Shown here: positions 1 through 11,678 of the stretch, one piece after another | Layout of the letters: each line of letters starts with the position of its first letter | Numbering within the stretch: the stretch's first letter is position 1 | Origin: Adiantum capillus-veneris | Taxonomy: Eukaryota; Streptophyta; Polypodiopsida; Polypodiales; Pteridaceae | NCBI GenBank assembly: GCA_014529385.2 | Contig: CM043950.1 | Span: forward strand, 151,344,945 to 151,408,944 | Direction: 5' to 3' | Length of the DNA: 64,000 bases | The notes under the pieces: generated by a model | Database searches by the model: none | What the model was told of the DNA's origin: nothing | Seen by the model: the letters and a program-made list of their open reading frames with translations, nothing else | Translations under genes and position numbers: made by a program

Positions 1-552
1 CCCAAAATAGTCACCCACAAGACAATATAATCATTAACTCCATCATCCATAGTACGTATTGTTTGCAAAATAAAGATACAAAAATGACAAGCGTGAATTG
101 ATGGAAGTAAATAAATGACAATTGTACACAACAACAAAATCACTTGATTAATAATCATTGCAAATATAGTAGTTACAAACCATTGTCATTATTTAAAAAA
201 TATACATGGTTTTCAAAAATACATAGTTACATGGTCTCATGATATATAAGCTATGACAAAAGGAAACTAATGCTATCTAGCTATGGATAAACTGACGTCG
301 TTTAATCAGACGTCTCATCGCATCCAAGCGGCGTATCTGTCGGATTCTGCAAAAAAAAAACAATAAGATAGATTTTTGTAAGTATAAACATATAGTGAGC
401 GACGTTTATAAAACAAGACAATAAATAGAAAAGAATAAACCCTAATACTAATCATGCCGCCGCGAGAAGTAAAGATGTCTATAAGGGCGTTTAAGCCCTT
501 CCTGCCTGCGTACTCATGCTCATATGGTGTGGGATCACGTCCTATAAATGAC
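1..552 (-). pseudogene. CACTA accessory gene, 3' exons and 3' flank (part 2 of a split gene)
   Basis: Reverse complement of a segment also present in + orientation at about 33356-33911, with identical exon layout. The last exon is 302-346, ending in a TAA stop (+ strand tta at 302-304) and preceded by a GCAG acceptor. The exon before it is 453 to about 547 and encodes a conserved GRDPTPYE-like stretch (read from the 33.4-kb copy). This is the second protein commonly encoded by plant CACTA elements (transposase_24/TNPA-like); the role is known from the family, not visible here. The gene is cut in the first codons of the penultimate exon by copia A (553-17627), and its 5' part resumes at 17628. 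The left end runs out of the window. Confidence 0.72.
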
Positions 553-695
553 TGTTGGAGCTATATATGGCTCACTCTACTGAACTTGGTCTCACCTATA
601 TATTTGTATCTTGTCTTCAATATGAATCAGTCTTTGGGAGCGTATATGGTGTGTCTCTTGTCTCGTCTCTCTCTCTTTCTCTCTACATCTCAACA
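553..695 (+). repeat. 5' LTR of copia A
   Basis: 143-bp direct repeat of 17485-17627, bounded by TG...CA. The 3' part is CT-rich. Such short LTRs are unusual for autonomous copia elements, which commonly have LTRs of several hundred bp. Confidence 0.92.
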
Positions 696-707
696 TGGTA
701 TCAGAGC
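696..707 (+). promoter_or_regulatory. Primer binding site of copia A (initiator-Met tRNA)
   Basis: TGGTATCAGAGC directly abuts the 5' LTR. This is the standard plant sequence complementary to the 3' end of initiator methionine tRNA, used to prime minus-strand synthesis. Confidence 0.93.
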
Positions 708-1061
708 GGTAACGATCACGCGCCGATTCAATTCATGGTGACAATAGTATGTGTATGCGATTCATATGTAAAATTCAAAATTGTTAGGGCAGTTAGCCCA
801 AAGACTATTTTTTGAAAGCTGAAAGGAGAGCTATGCCACGTTAGCGAAAAGACACAACTGAGATCGCGACTTTCGATCGTGACTTTTCTTTCTCCCACTT
901 TGTCACTCTTTCTCTGCACCCGACGTCAGTTTCTTCTGCTTTATTGAACCTGCTCTTCTTGCAATCTATTCTGCCCTAAAGTAAAAGTAGACGTCAGTTT
1001 CTTCTGCTTTATTGAACCTGGTCTTCTCAAATCTATTCTGCTCTGAAGTAAAGGCAGGTAC

Positions 1062-1063
<2 letters not shown>
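708..1063. other. Leader of copia A, no gene
   Basis: Pyrimidine-rich leader without a plausible gene. A 31-bp segment beginning GACGTCAGTTTC occurs twice, at about 922-952 and 990-1020. The 11-mer ATGGTGACAAT at 735-745 recurs at 12010-12020 (see findings). Confidence 0.5.

Positions 1064-1156
<93 letters not shown>
1064..1156. repeat. (CT)n microsatellite, about 93 bp
   Basis: Uninterrupted CT dinucleotide run; open frames across it are artefacts. Confidence 0.97.
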
Positions 1157-1160
<4 letters not shown>

Positions 1161-2552
1161 GATGAGTACGGATGCGCAAGTTATTCCAGCCAGGGGCTGT
1201 GTGGACTCTATCTTTCTACAGATTGAACTTGCTCTTCTCGATTCTATTCTTCTATGAAGTAAAGGCAGGTACAATTCTCTCTCTCTCTATCTCTCTCTCG
1301 TGAGATGAGTACGGATGCGTAGGTTATTCCAGCCGGGGGCTGTGTGGACTCTATCTTCCTACAGGGGTTGAAGCAGGAGCAGACCCCGCTGGGGCTGCAT
1401 CCTCTATATTCCGCATGGTACATGCTCTGCACCTTGCGGGGTAGCCTTTGTTGCAGGCAATATCAAGTCAGCTAGGGGCTGCGTGTGGTAGATAGGACAA
1501 CTTCGAACATTTTTGGTTCGACATCGGGCACAAGGTCCTTGCATTACTTTTGGCTTATGGTTCATGCCCGCAGTGGGCTGTGAATGTGCTTTTACCCGCC
1601 ATGGGTTGTTGACTACTTACTCTCCACCTGGTTTCAGCTGAGCCAGAGTGTCGAGGCTTTTTGAGGTTATTCGGCTGGTCTCCCGAGCGGGGCTTGAGTC
1701 CACATTCTGTATGCAAGATAGGGTGAGCTGTAGTGCTCCAAACCCTATCCTACTCCTTTTTTGATTGAGCCGTGTTGGCTCCCCGAGTCAAGATGAGTCT
1801 CTCCTCACTGGTGGGATATGTATTGAGTTGGATTTACTGGTGACACCGGCCACTATAGACCCGGCCTTAGTTCGCTCTTGGGCTATGGTTTGAGCCCGTG
1901 TTCAGTGCATTGTGCCTCCTTATGCTATGTATGCACCTGGGGGTTAATATATGGTATACGAGCTCTTGAAGATGACCTCGCTAAAGGCATGAAAAGCTGG
2001 CCCAAGAGGAAGCACAAGTGAAAGAAGAGGGGAGTACAGATGCTTTGTGTGTGGACGAAGTGGAAGACCCGCCTGACTAGGGATACAGACGGTCAGGAAA
2101 CTGTATGTTGCACCCTGAGTAGAGGCACTGTGGTGCTGATTGAAATGGGCGCCGATCGAAGTGACGGAAGCTGGCTAGGGCAAATTGATTGCTGTACTAA
2201 TGAGTCTCCTAACTAGTTAGTCAATGGAGCCAAAAAGGGCCCGCTGATGGTGAAGACATGCAAAGCCGTTGGCAGGCATGAAGGGAAGGACAAGAGAGGT
2301 CTCGTCGTCATCATGACTAACCCTCGAACTCAATTGATAGGGAACGTGAATGCGTGTAGTGACTTCATATGGGACCTCGGAGAAGGTGCCCAATACTGGG
2401 ATGCGTTCGATTATGGAACAACATGCATGCGTGGAGGTGCAGAGATAATAGCACGAGGAAATGCACTTGGCCGGGTTTGCCCGTCTTGATAGACGGGAGG
2501 TAAAAAGACCAGTATTGCTCCTAATGGATCAGAAGGTAATGACTCGAATGTA
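1157..2552. repeat. Unrecognised repeat modules, no gene
   Basis: A 63-bp segment beginning GAGATGAGTACGGATGCG occurs at 1159-1222 and 1302-1364. A segment of about 142 bp at 1635-1776 recurs at 3039-3180. The stretch 1850-1945 recurs in altered form at about 11880-11985. The G-rich phrase GGGGCTGTGTGG is scattered through the region. No open frame has family features. The modules look like non-coding internal sequence of a large retroelement, but I cannot name it. Confidence 0.6.
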
Positions 2553-3046
2553 GGCCACAGATGGCCGATGGATTCCCCATAGAAAAACATGTTGGACGAA
2601 CAGGAGATGAGCAACATAAACGCGAATCGAGGGGCCTGGTACTCACACGGACTGGTATATATCAGCTGGTGGGCACAGCCAGGCAGCAGATTATGCTGAA
2701 CCAGAATGAGACTAGACAGAGGACAACGAGTAGACTGTCTGGGGTAGGAAGACGCATGAACAATCAGAGTGATTGACTTCGGAAGATGCGAAACAGGGCA
2801 TGGGACCCCCAATTAGGTAGAGTGGGCACACTGATGATTGTAGCTTTCTTACGGTTGGTGCTGCAAGGGCTTGGTAGTCACGAGCAAGGCACGCAGGTGA
2901 TAAGCAGCGTAAGGAATGTGACACGAACAAACGATAAAAAAAAGGCTCATTCATACGCAAATACAGGTCTCAGGGCAGCCTATAGTGGGGTTGCATCCTT
3001 GTCATCACAGGTTACGAGTGCAGACAATGAGCAGTCCTTCAGCTGA
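2553..3046 (+). repeat. About 0.5-kb dispersed module, copy 1
   Basis: Closely matches 8877-9228 continued at 11679-11817 (the second copy is split by LTR element B). The matching stretch is largely open in one frame in the second copy, with phrases such as LSGVGRRMNNQSD and LRKMRNRAWDPQLG. Copy 1 has a TGA after MNNQSD. It could be a decayed coding region of an unrecognised element; no domain recognised. It is followed at 3039-3180 by the repeat shared with 1635-1776. Confidence 0.6.
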
Positions 3047-3180
3047 GCCAGAGTGTCGAGGCTTTTTGAGGTTATTCGGCTGGTCTCCCAAGTGGGGCTT
3101 GAGCCCACATTCTGTATGCAACACAGGGTGAGCCATAGTGCTCCAACCCTATCCTACTCCTTTTTTGGTTGAGCCGTGTT

Positions 3181-4254
3181 ACGTGACACATCCATCCCTA
3201 TGTGTCCGTGGACAAGCTACAACACGACAAGGGTTCAGTCAGTCTAGTCAGTCTAGTCAGTCTAGATTTAGACGTGATTTGGCACATTTGTGAGTCTATC
3301 CGTAGACCGTGCATGCCCAGTCACTTAGTGTAGATGCATATCCTTTTGTTGCACACAACATGATCATCAGTATCCCCTTCAGAATCCATCAAATTCAGTC
3401 AGGGGAATTTTCTAGTGCATTTAGCCTATTTTCCCTATTTTTGGTATTTTCACTTATTATTTTTAAGTGACTTTCCAACAAAAGTAGGTAGGGCAATTTT
3501 TCTAAGAAAATATATAAGCAAACCCAAGTTAGCACTAAATGGAAGAAGAGGCAGCAATGGCTCCACGCTCAATAGGCAACTTCCCAGCACAACCCCCCCG
3601 GCAAGAGACTTAGTGTTTTCAGCCAAGGACAACCTGGCATTTTCTCCATTGCAGATCAGCCCCAACGATTTTTATTGCAGACCAACCCGGCGACGGCCAG
3701 ACACAGTAGATCAGCCTAGCGTTTTTGCATTTGCAGAATCCCAGCGACAGAAGGACCAAAATTCAGCCCTAGCGTTTTTAGTTGCAGATCAGCCCCGGCG
3801 TTTTGCACCTTTACCGCGACGGAAAGTGAAGGAACATCAGCGTTTTCAGTTTTCAGCAGTTAGTACCCGCAGATTAAATCCTGAACCTCGCAGATCTCAT
3901 CTTCCCGCAGCAGTTCCTTGCCGCACGGTCAGTTTCCGCAAGATTTATAGTTTCAGCCCGGAAAACACAGCTTTCAGTATCTACGTTCTCAGCGCGTTGT
4001 CTTCGCATCGTCGTCATCGACATTGTCACTGACATAGACTCAAAATTCAACGAAGAGAAGATTAGCAGATTTCAGCCCATAGCGTTTTTGGACAGCAGTA
4101 GAAAGATTGAAGATTTTAGCACTAGTGTCATCGTCGTCATCATCGTCGACATAGCCTAGACTTGCATTAGTCTCATGCATACCATACCAGATTATGCAAT
4201 CATAAGTAGACCACTCTCGCTGATGAGAGTGGGGCCTTCGGAGGAGGGCGCAAC
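3181..4254. other. Spacer, no supported gene
   Basis: Contains a short minisatellite (CAGTCTAGT repeated about three times, roughly 3235-3265). From 3640 to 4090 the phrase GCGTTTTTGCA / CAGATCAGCC recurs irregularly. A long open frame exists on + (3415-4032), but its composition comes from that repeat and it shows no domain. Confidence 0.45.
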
Positions 4255-6290
4255 TTGAATGTAAGGGATGCGGGCCAGGTAGGGCCAGTTGATATGCGCC
4301 TAACCAATCGTATGGCGCTGAGGCGGGTGACGGGCTTGATGCCAAACACATCAGCTAATGGTACCTACAACCCAAGTATGAATAACCTTGACCCAAGGAC
4401 GGTCGGGGATGCAGGAATGTCAACTATGAGCAAACTGTCTTGGAACATGGGTAGTAAAGAGAAGTGTGGAGATGCTTGGGAAGGATGGTTAGAGTCCTCG
4501 CAACCGGGGGGAATGAGCACAGAGTTACCAAAGGTGATGGGTGAGATTCTGATGCGGATGGACATTGATGTGCAAGAAGAAACAGGACGTGATTGGGGGT
4601 ATGACCTAACAGCGATGCACAATGATCGGATTATAGCTGGGGTTATGGAGAGTCGACGGAGAATGTCCGCGAAGTTGACTTATGGAATGTTTACAGGACC
4701 GAAGCTATGCGGGGTGGATCCACTGAGGCTATCCGCCATAAGGATATAAAGTTGGGAGAAGCGAGCCCTGTCAGGGACGCACAAGCATGGAACTGAAGTG
4801 AGCAAGAATAGCAAGTTCCCGACTATGGTACCCTCAACGAGGGGCCAGTTGACTAGAGATTCGCAAAGCTGGGTTGAGTGCAGCGGGAGCCCCCAAGTCT
4901 GGTTTGAGGGGCCATGCACGATGCTTTTGGAGGGCTAGGTGTCCACTCTCTTGAGGTGTCCTACAAGAGAGAAGACAACCTTTGTTCTGGTCCGGGTAGC
5001 ATGGACTATTGTAGTCAAGGCTAAAGAGTCGAACGAGATACAAGTACATCGCAAAATTGGGGCCCCATTGGGGACAATGTTTTTCCCGAATCATAGGGAG
5101 TTGGGAACGCCAGAATATCGAATCTGGATCTGTTACGATGCTCGTCTTATGGTACTGGAGCTTAATGCTCACTGGATGCAGCACTGAAGCTGGCATGGTG
5201 CTGAGTAAAATGGGCAACAACCGGGGTCACGGAGGGTAGCCAGGGCAGCCTGATTGCTGGCATGCAAGGAATTGAGGTTGGGCATCCCGTCAAGTCAGGA
5301 TGAAACGCTGAACCTGGAGCGTTGCATGGATGTCTTGATGCGGTCCAGGAAGGTCCAATTGATATGCGTATAACCAATGGTATGTCGTTGAGGGCAGGGA
5401 CGTGCTTGATGCCGAACCCATCCGTCGATGGTAGTTATAGTACATGTACGAGTAGCCTTAACCCGAGGATGGTCGGGGATGCAGGAATGCCAGCTATGAG
5501 GAAACTGGCTTGGGGCACGTGTTGTAAAGAGAGTTGTGGGGATGCTTGGAAAGGGTGGTCAGATCGCCGCATTTGGGTGGAATGAGTAGTGAGTTACCAG
5601 AGGTGATGGGTGTGATTCTGATGCAAACGGACATTGATGTGCAAGAAACAACAGAACAAGATTGGGGGCATGACCTAACAGTAATGCACAGTGATCGGAC
5701 CTCAGCTAGGGTTATGGAGATTTGACGGAGAATGTTTTCGAAGCCGTCTTATGGGTTGTTTGCAGGAGCCAAGCTATGTGGGGAAGATCCATAGAGGTTA
5801 GTCGCCATAAGGATACAACTCGGTTGGAAAAAGCAAGCCCTATCGGGGACGAACCTGTATGGAACTGAAGAGGACACGAATAAACAGTTTTCGACTATGG
5901 TACCCTCGACGAGGGACCCGTTGGCTAGAGACGCGCGAAGCTTGGTTGAGTGCAACGGGAGTCTCCGAGCCTGGTCGGATGGGCCAGACATGATGCTTTT
6001 AGAGGGTTGGATGCCCACTCTCTCGAGGTGTCCTGCGAGACAGCACGCGACATTATTAGTGGCCCAGATAGCATTGACTATCGTAGTCCCGGTTAGAGAG
6101 TCAATCGAGATACAGGAACATAACAGAATTTGGGCCGAATTTTTTCTCGAAAATGTAAGGGCATGGGGGTTTTGGAATATCGAATCTGGAACAATTACTA
6201 TGCTCATTTTCTTGTACTGGGTACTAATGCTCACTGTGCGCATCCACCTTCCCTATCAATTGAGTTCGAGGGTAGCAGTCTAGATTTTCT
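4255..6290. repeat. 1.07-kb tandem duplication, about 80% alike
   Basis: Unit 1 is about 4255-5210 and unit 2 about 5328-6290, offset 1073 bp. Matches run the length of the units, for example GATGCAGGAATG, GACATTGATGTGCAAGAA and CTATGGTACCCTC in both. Each unit keeps partly open + frames with a related peptide (DWGxDLTxMHxDR), but both carry different stops. No family recognised. Confidence 0.7.
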
Positions 6291-7570
6291 GTTGATGGTA
6301 GGCTTTGGCATCAGCTGTGTACTACGTTGAGGGGTCATTTTATATGCTTCTTTGAGGTTCTAGATCAGTCAGAGTTTTGCATGTCTGAGGGAGAGCTGGA
6401 CCAGCAAGATGGATTATTTTATATATGTTGTTTACTTGAGTCGATCGCCTCTTCTTGTCTCTAGGTGATTGGCTGTCTTTTTGTATGTGGGATATGGTTT
6501 TGCCCCCTTTATGACATACCACGGATCAGCCTTTCGTATGTGGGATATGGTTTTGCCCCCTTTATGGGAGACCACGGATCAGCCTTACCGATGGTTTTGG
6601 AATTATAAGATGCTCCACCATCATTGGTTTTGGATAAGCGTAGTGGGTGATTGACACAAGAGCGTGGAATCGCTATCATGGTTCCGGACCAAATGAGTGA
6701 CCATACACTATGCAGATTCATGGATCAACTATAGTGGACATGTGCGGATTGGATTTCTTACTAGTTAGGCACATTCTCCGTGTTGTTAGAGCTTAGTAGA
6801 GTGAGCTATTCCAGAGCTGTGCGTACATACATGTTGTGGGATCCCGGCTTGAGTAAGGGGACGTGCTCTATGTTGTTCAATTATAATCGCCATTTGGGGT
6901 TGGTTTGCATTGCCTCCTTGAGACTTGGATATGCAGGTTCAGGCTACAGTTCAGTCTTCCTACCATCAGCTCCAGCCCTCCTCTTGGGCCCTTTTTGTTA
7001 ATCGCTTCTAGGCTCCCTTTGTCTTATCAAATCAGACCTACTTTTCTGCTCTTTTTTGACCAATTTTTGTGGCTTCTGTCTCGGAATTTTATCCTTAATG
7101 CAGCCCCCATTTGTTGGCTGGGTCCGGTTGTGTATGGCTGGATGACTGATATCCTGATAGTCTTTGCAAGACATGTAATTGCCTCTTGGTTATGGTGGAC
7201 GATAGATGTACAAACCGGCCGACTTCAGAGAGGATCTATCAGTTGTTTGAGAAGGGATGGAGTACTTCATGTGAGAAGTGGCTTGTACATCGAGGGATAC
7301 AATTAGACATGACAACTCAATTTACTGAGGAGGAGATGGAGATACACAAGGGAAGAAATTGAAAGGACATAGATTGGATGCTTGGCATCAAAGAGGTGAT
7401 AACATTGACTGTCATGAGTAGGATGTGGAGACAATTTTTAGCATTTCTAGACGGCCTATGATGAGTTTAGATGCTTCACTCCTTGCATGGAGGACACAAT
7501 GCCTTGTGTGGTTGATACGTAGTATGATAATGCTACGGACACTGATGAGTCCGTAGAGCTCGATGAGGGC
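6291..7570. other. Spacer with a 54-bp tandem repeat
   Basis: A 54-bp unit beginning GTATGTGGGATATGG is repeated at about 6483-6536 and 6537-6590. The rest shows no gene. The T-rich composition with TTTTGGGCCC-type phrases resembles the surrounding leader insertion (the same kind of sequence recurs at 8700-8830). Confidence 0.5.
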
Positions 7571-8460
7571 TTGATAGAGTCTTATGCACATGACGATGGG
7601 GATGCTTGGGAGTATGTGGTAGATGAGCTCATTACTAGTGAGATGATGTACGAGGATGTGGACATAGGTGACGATGAGTTCTTGCCTCTTGTTGAGGAGG
7701 ATCAACATGATGCTCTTATGAACGCCTATGGGGCTTGTGTGGTAGAGATGACCAGTGAGGATATGCATAAGCATCAGCACCATGAGTTGCCCCAGTTTTG
7801 TATGATCTAGAAAAGTCAATGTACATTGTGGAAGCCCTCTGCGGTGTGTAAGCACGACTTAGACAATGATGTAGATGAGGAGATTTGGCGCGATGTTATG
7901 CCCGATTAGATATTCTATGATCAGCCTATGTCTATATGCAAGTTGGGTGAGCTCAATGGGAGCCAGGTAGAGCCTAAGGGAGACCCTTGATCTGGGTATG
8001 ATTGGACTTTGGGAGTGTGAGGATGTTATGCATGACTTTGAGTGCGAGATGGAGGAGATGGTGTGCGGCACATGTGGTTTCCGAGATGTGCTTATGGATA
8101 AGCGCGTAAAAACTGTAGTCCATGACGATATATTGGACATTATGCACAAGGCTCCTCATGTTGTCAAGCATCACAACTTGCCGCTTGTTGTGATGAGGAG
8201 AGTATTTGTGACTGCCTTATGACTTGGGCAAGGATCAACCCGTTGTTTCAAATGAGCCGATCAGGCTCCATGTAGTCTTTGCAGAGCTCGAGTCATTTTT
8301 GATCTTGGGCTTATCATCAATTCTGGGTTGGCTTGGCCGCGAGCTTGAGTTCTATGAGTGGCCACCTATTGATAGACATGCAGATCAGCCCGCTACGCTT
8401 GTGCCTCGTGAGATGTTACCTTCAGTGCATGCAGGTCTCAAAGACTTTACAGATTCATAG
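7571..8460 (+). pseudogene. Degenerate acidic coding region, unrecognised
   Basis: Three neighbouring + open stretches in different frames (7571-7810, 7998-8222, 8224-8460) are rich in Asp/Glu/Met/His and contain phrases such as CGTCGFRDVLMDKR and REMLPSVHAGL. Composition differs from the flanks, and coding-like phrases continue across stops. This suggests a decayed protein gene of the inserted element (possibly an accessory retroelement ORF). No domain recognised. Confidence 0.3.
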
Positions 8461-8876
8461 TATGTACAAAGATTTATTTCGGTCTTGATGAAGCAGCCTT
8501 ATAGCTTTGATCTGTCTCATTTTTCCTTCTAGGCTTTCGTATGTTTGTATAATTCAGATCAATAATACCAAGGTTGTTTCATTTGTGTCCATGTTTCAAA
8601 ATTGTGATGGGTAAGATTAGTTTTATTGGTGATTCCTTGGTCAAAATGTACGTTACATGGGACATTCTCATGGAAACATGAAAATTTGTTGCTGAGCATA
8701 TTCTGTCAACCTCCTTTTGGGCTCTTTGCTGACCAGGTTTTGCGGCTTCTACCTTGGCATTTTATCCTTGATTTAGCCCCAGTTTGGGGCCTTTTGCATC
8801 AGCCCTTGAGAGGCTTTCCTCACTTTTTCATTTTCAACACAGCTTGGGGCTGATTTGGGTACAGGTCTTTGAGCAG
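8461..8876. other. Spacer, nothing recognised
   Basis: AT/T-rich sequence without gene, repeat or site that I can support. Confidence 0.4.
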
Positions 8877-9228
8877 GCCACAGATGGCCGATGGATTCCC
8901 CCTAGGGAAAAACATGCTAGACAAACAGGAGATGAGCAGCATAAACACAAATCGAGGGGCCTAGTACTCACACAGACTTGTATATATCAGCTGGCGGGCA
9001 CAGCTAGGCAACATGTTATGCTGAACCAGAATGAGACTAGACAGAGGACAGTGAGTAGACTATCTGGGGTAGGAAGACGCATGAACAATCAGAGTGACCG
9101 ACTTCGCAAGATGCGAAACAGGGCATGGGATCCCCAATTAGGTAGAGTGGACACACTGATGATTGTAGCTTTCTTGACACGGTTGGTGCTCCAAGGGCTT
9201 GGTAGTCACGAGCAAGGCACGCACGTGA
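8877..9228 (+). repeat. Dispersed module, copy 2, left part
   Basis: Second copy of 2553-2900. It is interrupted after 9228 by LTR element B and resumes at 11679 (the target bases cgtga are duplicated at 9224-9228 and 11679-11683). The uninterrupted order in copy 1 (GGTGATAAGCAGCG near 2896) supports the insertion. Confidence 0.75.
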
Positions 9229-9360
9229 TGTTGAGCTTATATGTGAAGCTACTCAATATATGGCTTCTCTATATATGGCACTCAGGTCCCCTCTATATAT
9301 ACATGTCTATTCTAAACACTTTGGGGTTCTACTTCTGTGCTCTCTCCTTCTCTCTCAACA

Positions 9361-9372
9361 TGGTATCAGAGC
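9361..9372 (+). promoter_or_regulatory. Primer binding site of element B
   Basis: TGGTATCAGAGC directly after the LTR; initiator-Met tRNA complement, identical to copia A. Confidence 0.92.
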
Positions 9373-9399
9373 AGTACGTTTTTGTTTTCAATTTTTCTC

Positions 9400-10110
9400 C
9401 TGATCAAAATCGATTTTGCAGAAACTACCCGCGTGAGGGATCGGAATCGATGTGGTCTACAACTTTGCAAAGGGAAGTTTCTTCAAATTCTGCACCGATT
9501 TTGAGTTATCGTTCACGGACTGCGTACATACCTGAAAAACAGCTTCCGCGTTTTGTTTTTGATTTTTTTGCTAATTGAAAACGATTTTGCAGAAACTACC
9601 CGCTTGACAGACCGGAATCGATGTGGTCTACAACTTTGCAGAAGAAAGTTTTTTCAAATTCTGCACCGATTTTGAGTTATCGTTCGCGGATTGCGTACAT
9701 ACCTAAAAAGCAACTTCCACTTTTTGTTTTTGATTTTTCTGCTAATTGGAAACGATTTTGCAAAAACTACCCGTATGGAAGACCGGAATCGATGTGGTCT
9801 ACAACTTTGCAGAAGAAAGTGGTTTCAAATTCGGCACCGATTTTGAGTTATCGTTCGTGGACTGCGTACATACCTGAAAAGCAACTTCCGCTTTTTGTTT
9901 TTTATTTTTCTGCTTATTGAAAACGATTTTGCAGAAACTACCCGCGTGAGAGACCGGAATCGATGTGTTCTACAACTTTGCAGAAGAAACTATCCGCTAT
10001 AGGAGACCGGAATCGATGTGGTCTATAACTTTGCAGAAGGAAGTTTCTCTAAATTCTGCACCGATTTTGGGTTATCGTCTCGGACTACGAATATGTTTGA
10101 AAATCAAAAT
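9400..10110 (+). repeat. 171-bp tandem array inside element B
   Basis: The phrase ATCGATGTGG lies at the same place in successive units. ATG positions are 9450, 9621, 9792 and 9963, exactly 171 bp apart, followed by a shortened step of 52 bp to 10015. Units diverge by roughly 10%. Because 171 is 57 x 3, one frame runs through units and repeats a peptide containing MWSTTLQ and SAPILSYRS; 9621-9920 is open through two units. Possibly relict coding or constrained phase; function unknown. Confidence 0.85.
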
Positions 10111-10369
10111 TTTACTTTTTGCTTTTGATTTTTCTCATAATTGAAAACTTCTCAATTATATTTTTCTTCATCAATCATATATTTGTTACTGACGTAACTT
10201 TGCTGCAGAAGCCAGTTACACATCGTTCCGATTCAGTCGAGCCGTTGATAATCGTCCAAATTCTATCGAGCTACTGTTGGTACATGATCTTTTGTTATAT
10301 GATATACTCGTTCATTGATTCTGGTATAATTATTCTTTTAGAGATATAGTTTACGTCGTTTTATTGATA

Positions 10370-10860
10370 ATTTCTCATTGATACCATAGTGATTTTGATG
10401 GTACCATGATGATGTTTTGTTAATACTTTGGTCATGGTGATTTTCGTTGATACCATGATGATATGCCATTGATACCATGGTTATTCTCGGTGGTGCCATG
10501 ATGATATTTCATTGATACCATGGTTATTCTCGGTGATGCCATGATGATGTTTAGTTGATACCATGGTTATTCTCGGTGATGCCATGATGTTGTTTCGTTG
10601 ATTCCATGGTGATTTTTGTTGATACCATGATGATGTTTTGTTGATACCATGGTTATTCTCGGTGATACCATGATGTTGTTTCGTTGATACCATGGTTATT
10701 CTCGGTGATGCCATGATGATGTTTCGTTGATACCATGGTTATTCTCGGTGATGCCATAATGTTGTTTCATTGATACAATGATTATTCTCGGTGATATCAT
10801 GATGCTTTTCGTTGATACCATGGTCATTTATTCATTTTTATTGATATAATGATGATATTT
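10370..10860 (+). repeat. 43-bp minisatellite (about 11 units) in element B
   Basis: Units built from GATACCATGGTTATTCTCGG and GATACCATGATGATGTTT half-units, each about 21-22 bp, giving a 43-bp higher-order period. Frames through it encode repetitive peptides and are not considered genes. Confidence 0.88.
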
Positions 10861-11678
10861 TGTTAATACTTTGATGGTATTCATTGATCACTACATTGAT
10901 AAATGTTGTTTTATGTAGTATATACACATATCATTTGTATCACGTAATCACACATTTTGTACTTTTACGTTTATACTTTATGTACCATATGTTGTCGTGC
11001 GTATATATGTCGTCAAAAGAGTGGCGTCGCGAACCATCTCTTATGGCATTGTGAACGTAATTATTTCATTAACGATGCTAATAATTTTTATGACATGTTC
11101 TTTTTGGAGTCTATGATCTATGTAGGATTGATCAAAGAATTGATTTTATGAAGACAAACTTGGTGACAATAAAAGATTTATGAAGATATGTTTGGTGATG
11201 CCATATTGATGACAACATGAAGACATGTTTGGTGATGCAATATTGATGACAAGCTACACAGCAGATTCACGGAGACACTTTTGATTACAAGCTAATCGAT
11301 AGCTTTTATACCTCTTTATTGAACCTTTGTATTCATTATTGTATTTGATAGGATAGGAGTAATGTAACTCTTCATAAAACATTCATTGTAAAAGGAGTGA
11401 TGTAGCTCCTCGTAAACATTTGTATAGTTAATGATTTTTATAATATAACGGTGGGTGTATATAGAGCTGTGGGTTTTTCCCTTGATCCACCAAGGGTTTT
11501 TTCATCCACAGTTAGGGACCCTTATTTGAGCGGGGGTGTTGAGCTTATATGTGAAGCTACTCAATATATGGCTTCTCCATATATGGCACCCAGGTCCCCT
11601 CTATATATACATCATCTCATGTGTGTATTCTACACACTTTGGGGTTCTACTTCTGTGCTCTCTCCTTCTCTCTCAACA

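Larger units (their letters stand above)
9229..11678 (+). mobile_element. Non-autonomous LTR retrotransposon B (2.45 kb, no protein domains)
   Basis: Structure: LTR 9229-9360 (132 bp) and LTR 11537-11678 (142 bp), both TGTTGAGCTTATATGTG...CAACA; primer site 9361-9372; polypurine tract 11528-11536 (GAGCGGGGG); 5-bp target duplication CGTGA. The interior has no gag or pol, only a 171-bp tandem array, a 43-bp minisatellite and AT-rich DNA. The 3' end before the LTR (about 11465-11536) is homologous to the same place in copia A (17410-17484): a TTTTTCCCTTGA...CAAGGGTTTTTTCATCCA hairpin-forming segment plus the polypurine tract. This points to mobilisation by an A-like copia. Larger than typical TRIMs, smaller than LARDs. 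Confidence 0.88.

Noticed and set aside
696-707. tRNA gene at TGGTATCAGAGC sites
   Set aside because: Only the 12-base primer complement is present; no tRNA cloverleaf. No rRNA or functional tRNA gene was seen in the window.
3415-4032. 205-codon plus-strand frame
   Set aside because: Arises from an irregular repeat (CAGATCAGCC...GCGTTTTTGCA); no domain, no start context, low-complexity Arg/Ser/Pro product.
10481-10714. Minus-strand repetitive peptide frame
   Set aside because: Translation of the 43-bp minisatellite; no independent coding sign.
9400-10860. CRISPR array or centromeric satellite
   Set aside because: Repeats have no unique spacers and lie inside an LTR element. A 171-bp period alone is not evidence of centromere satellite.
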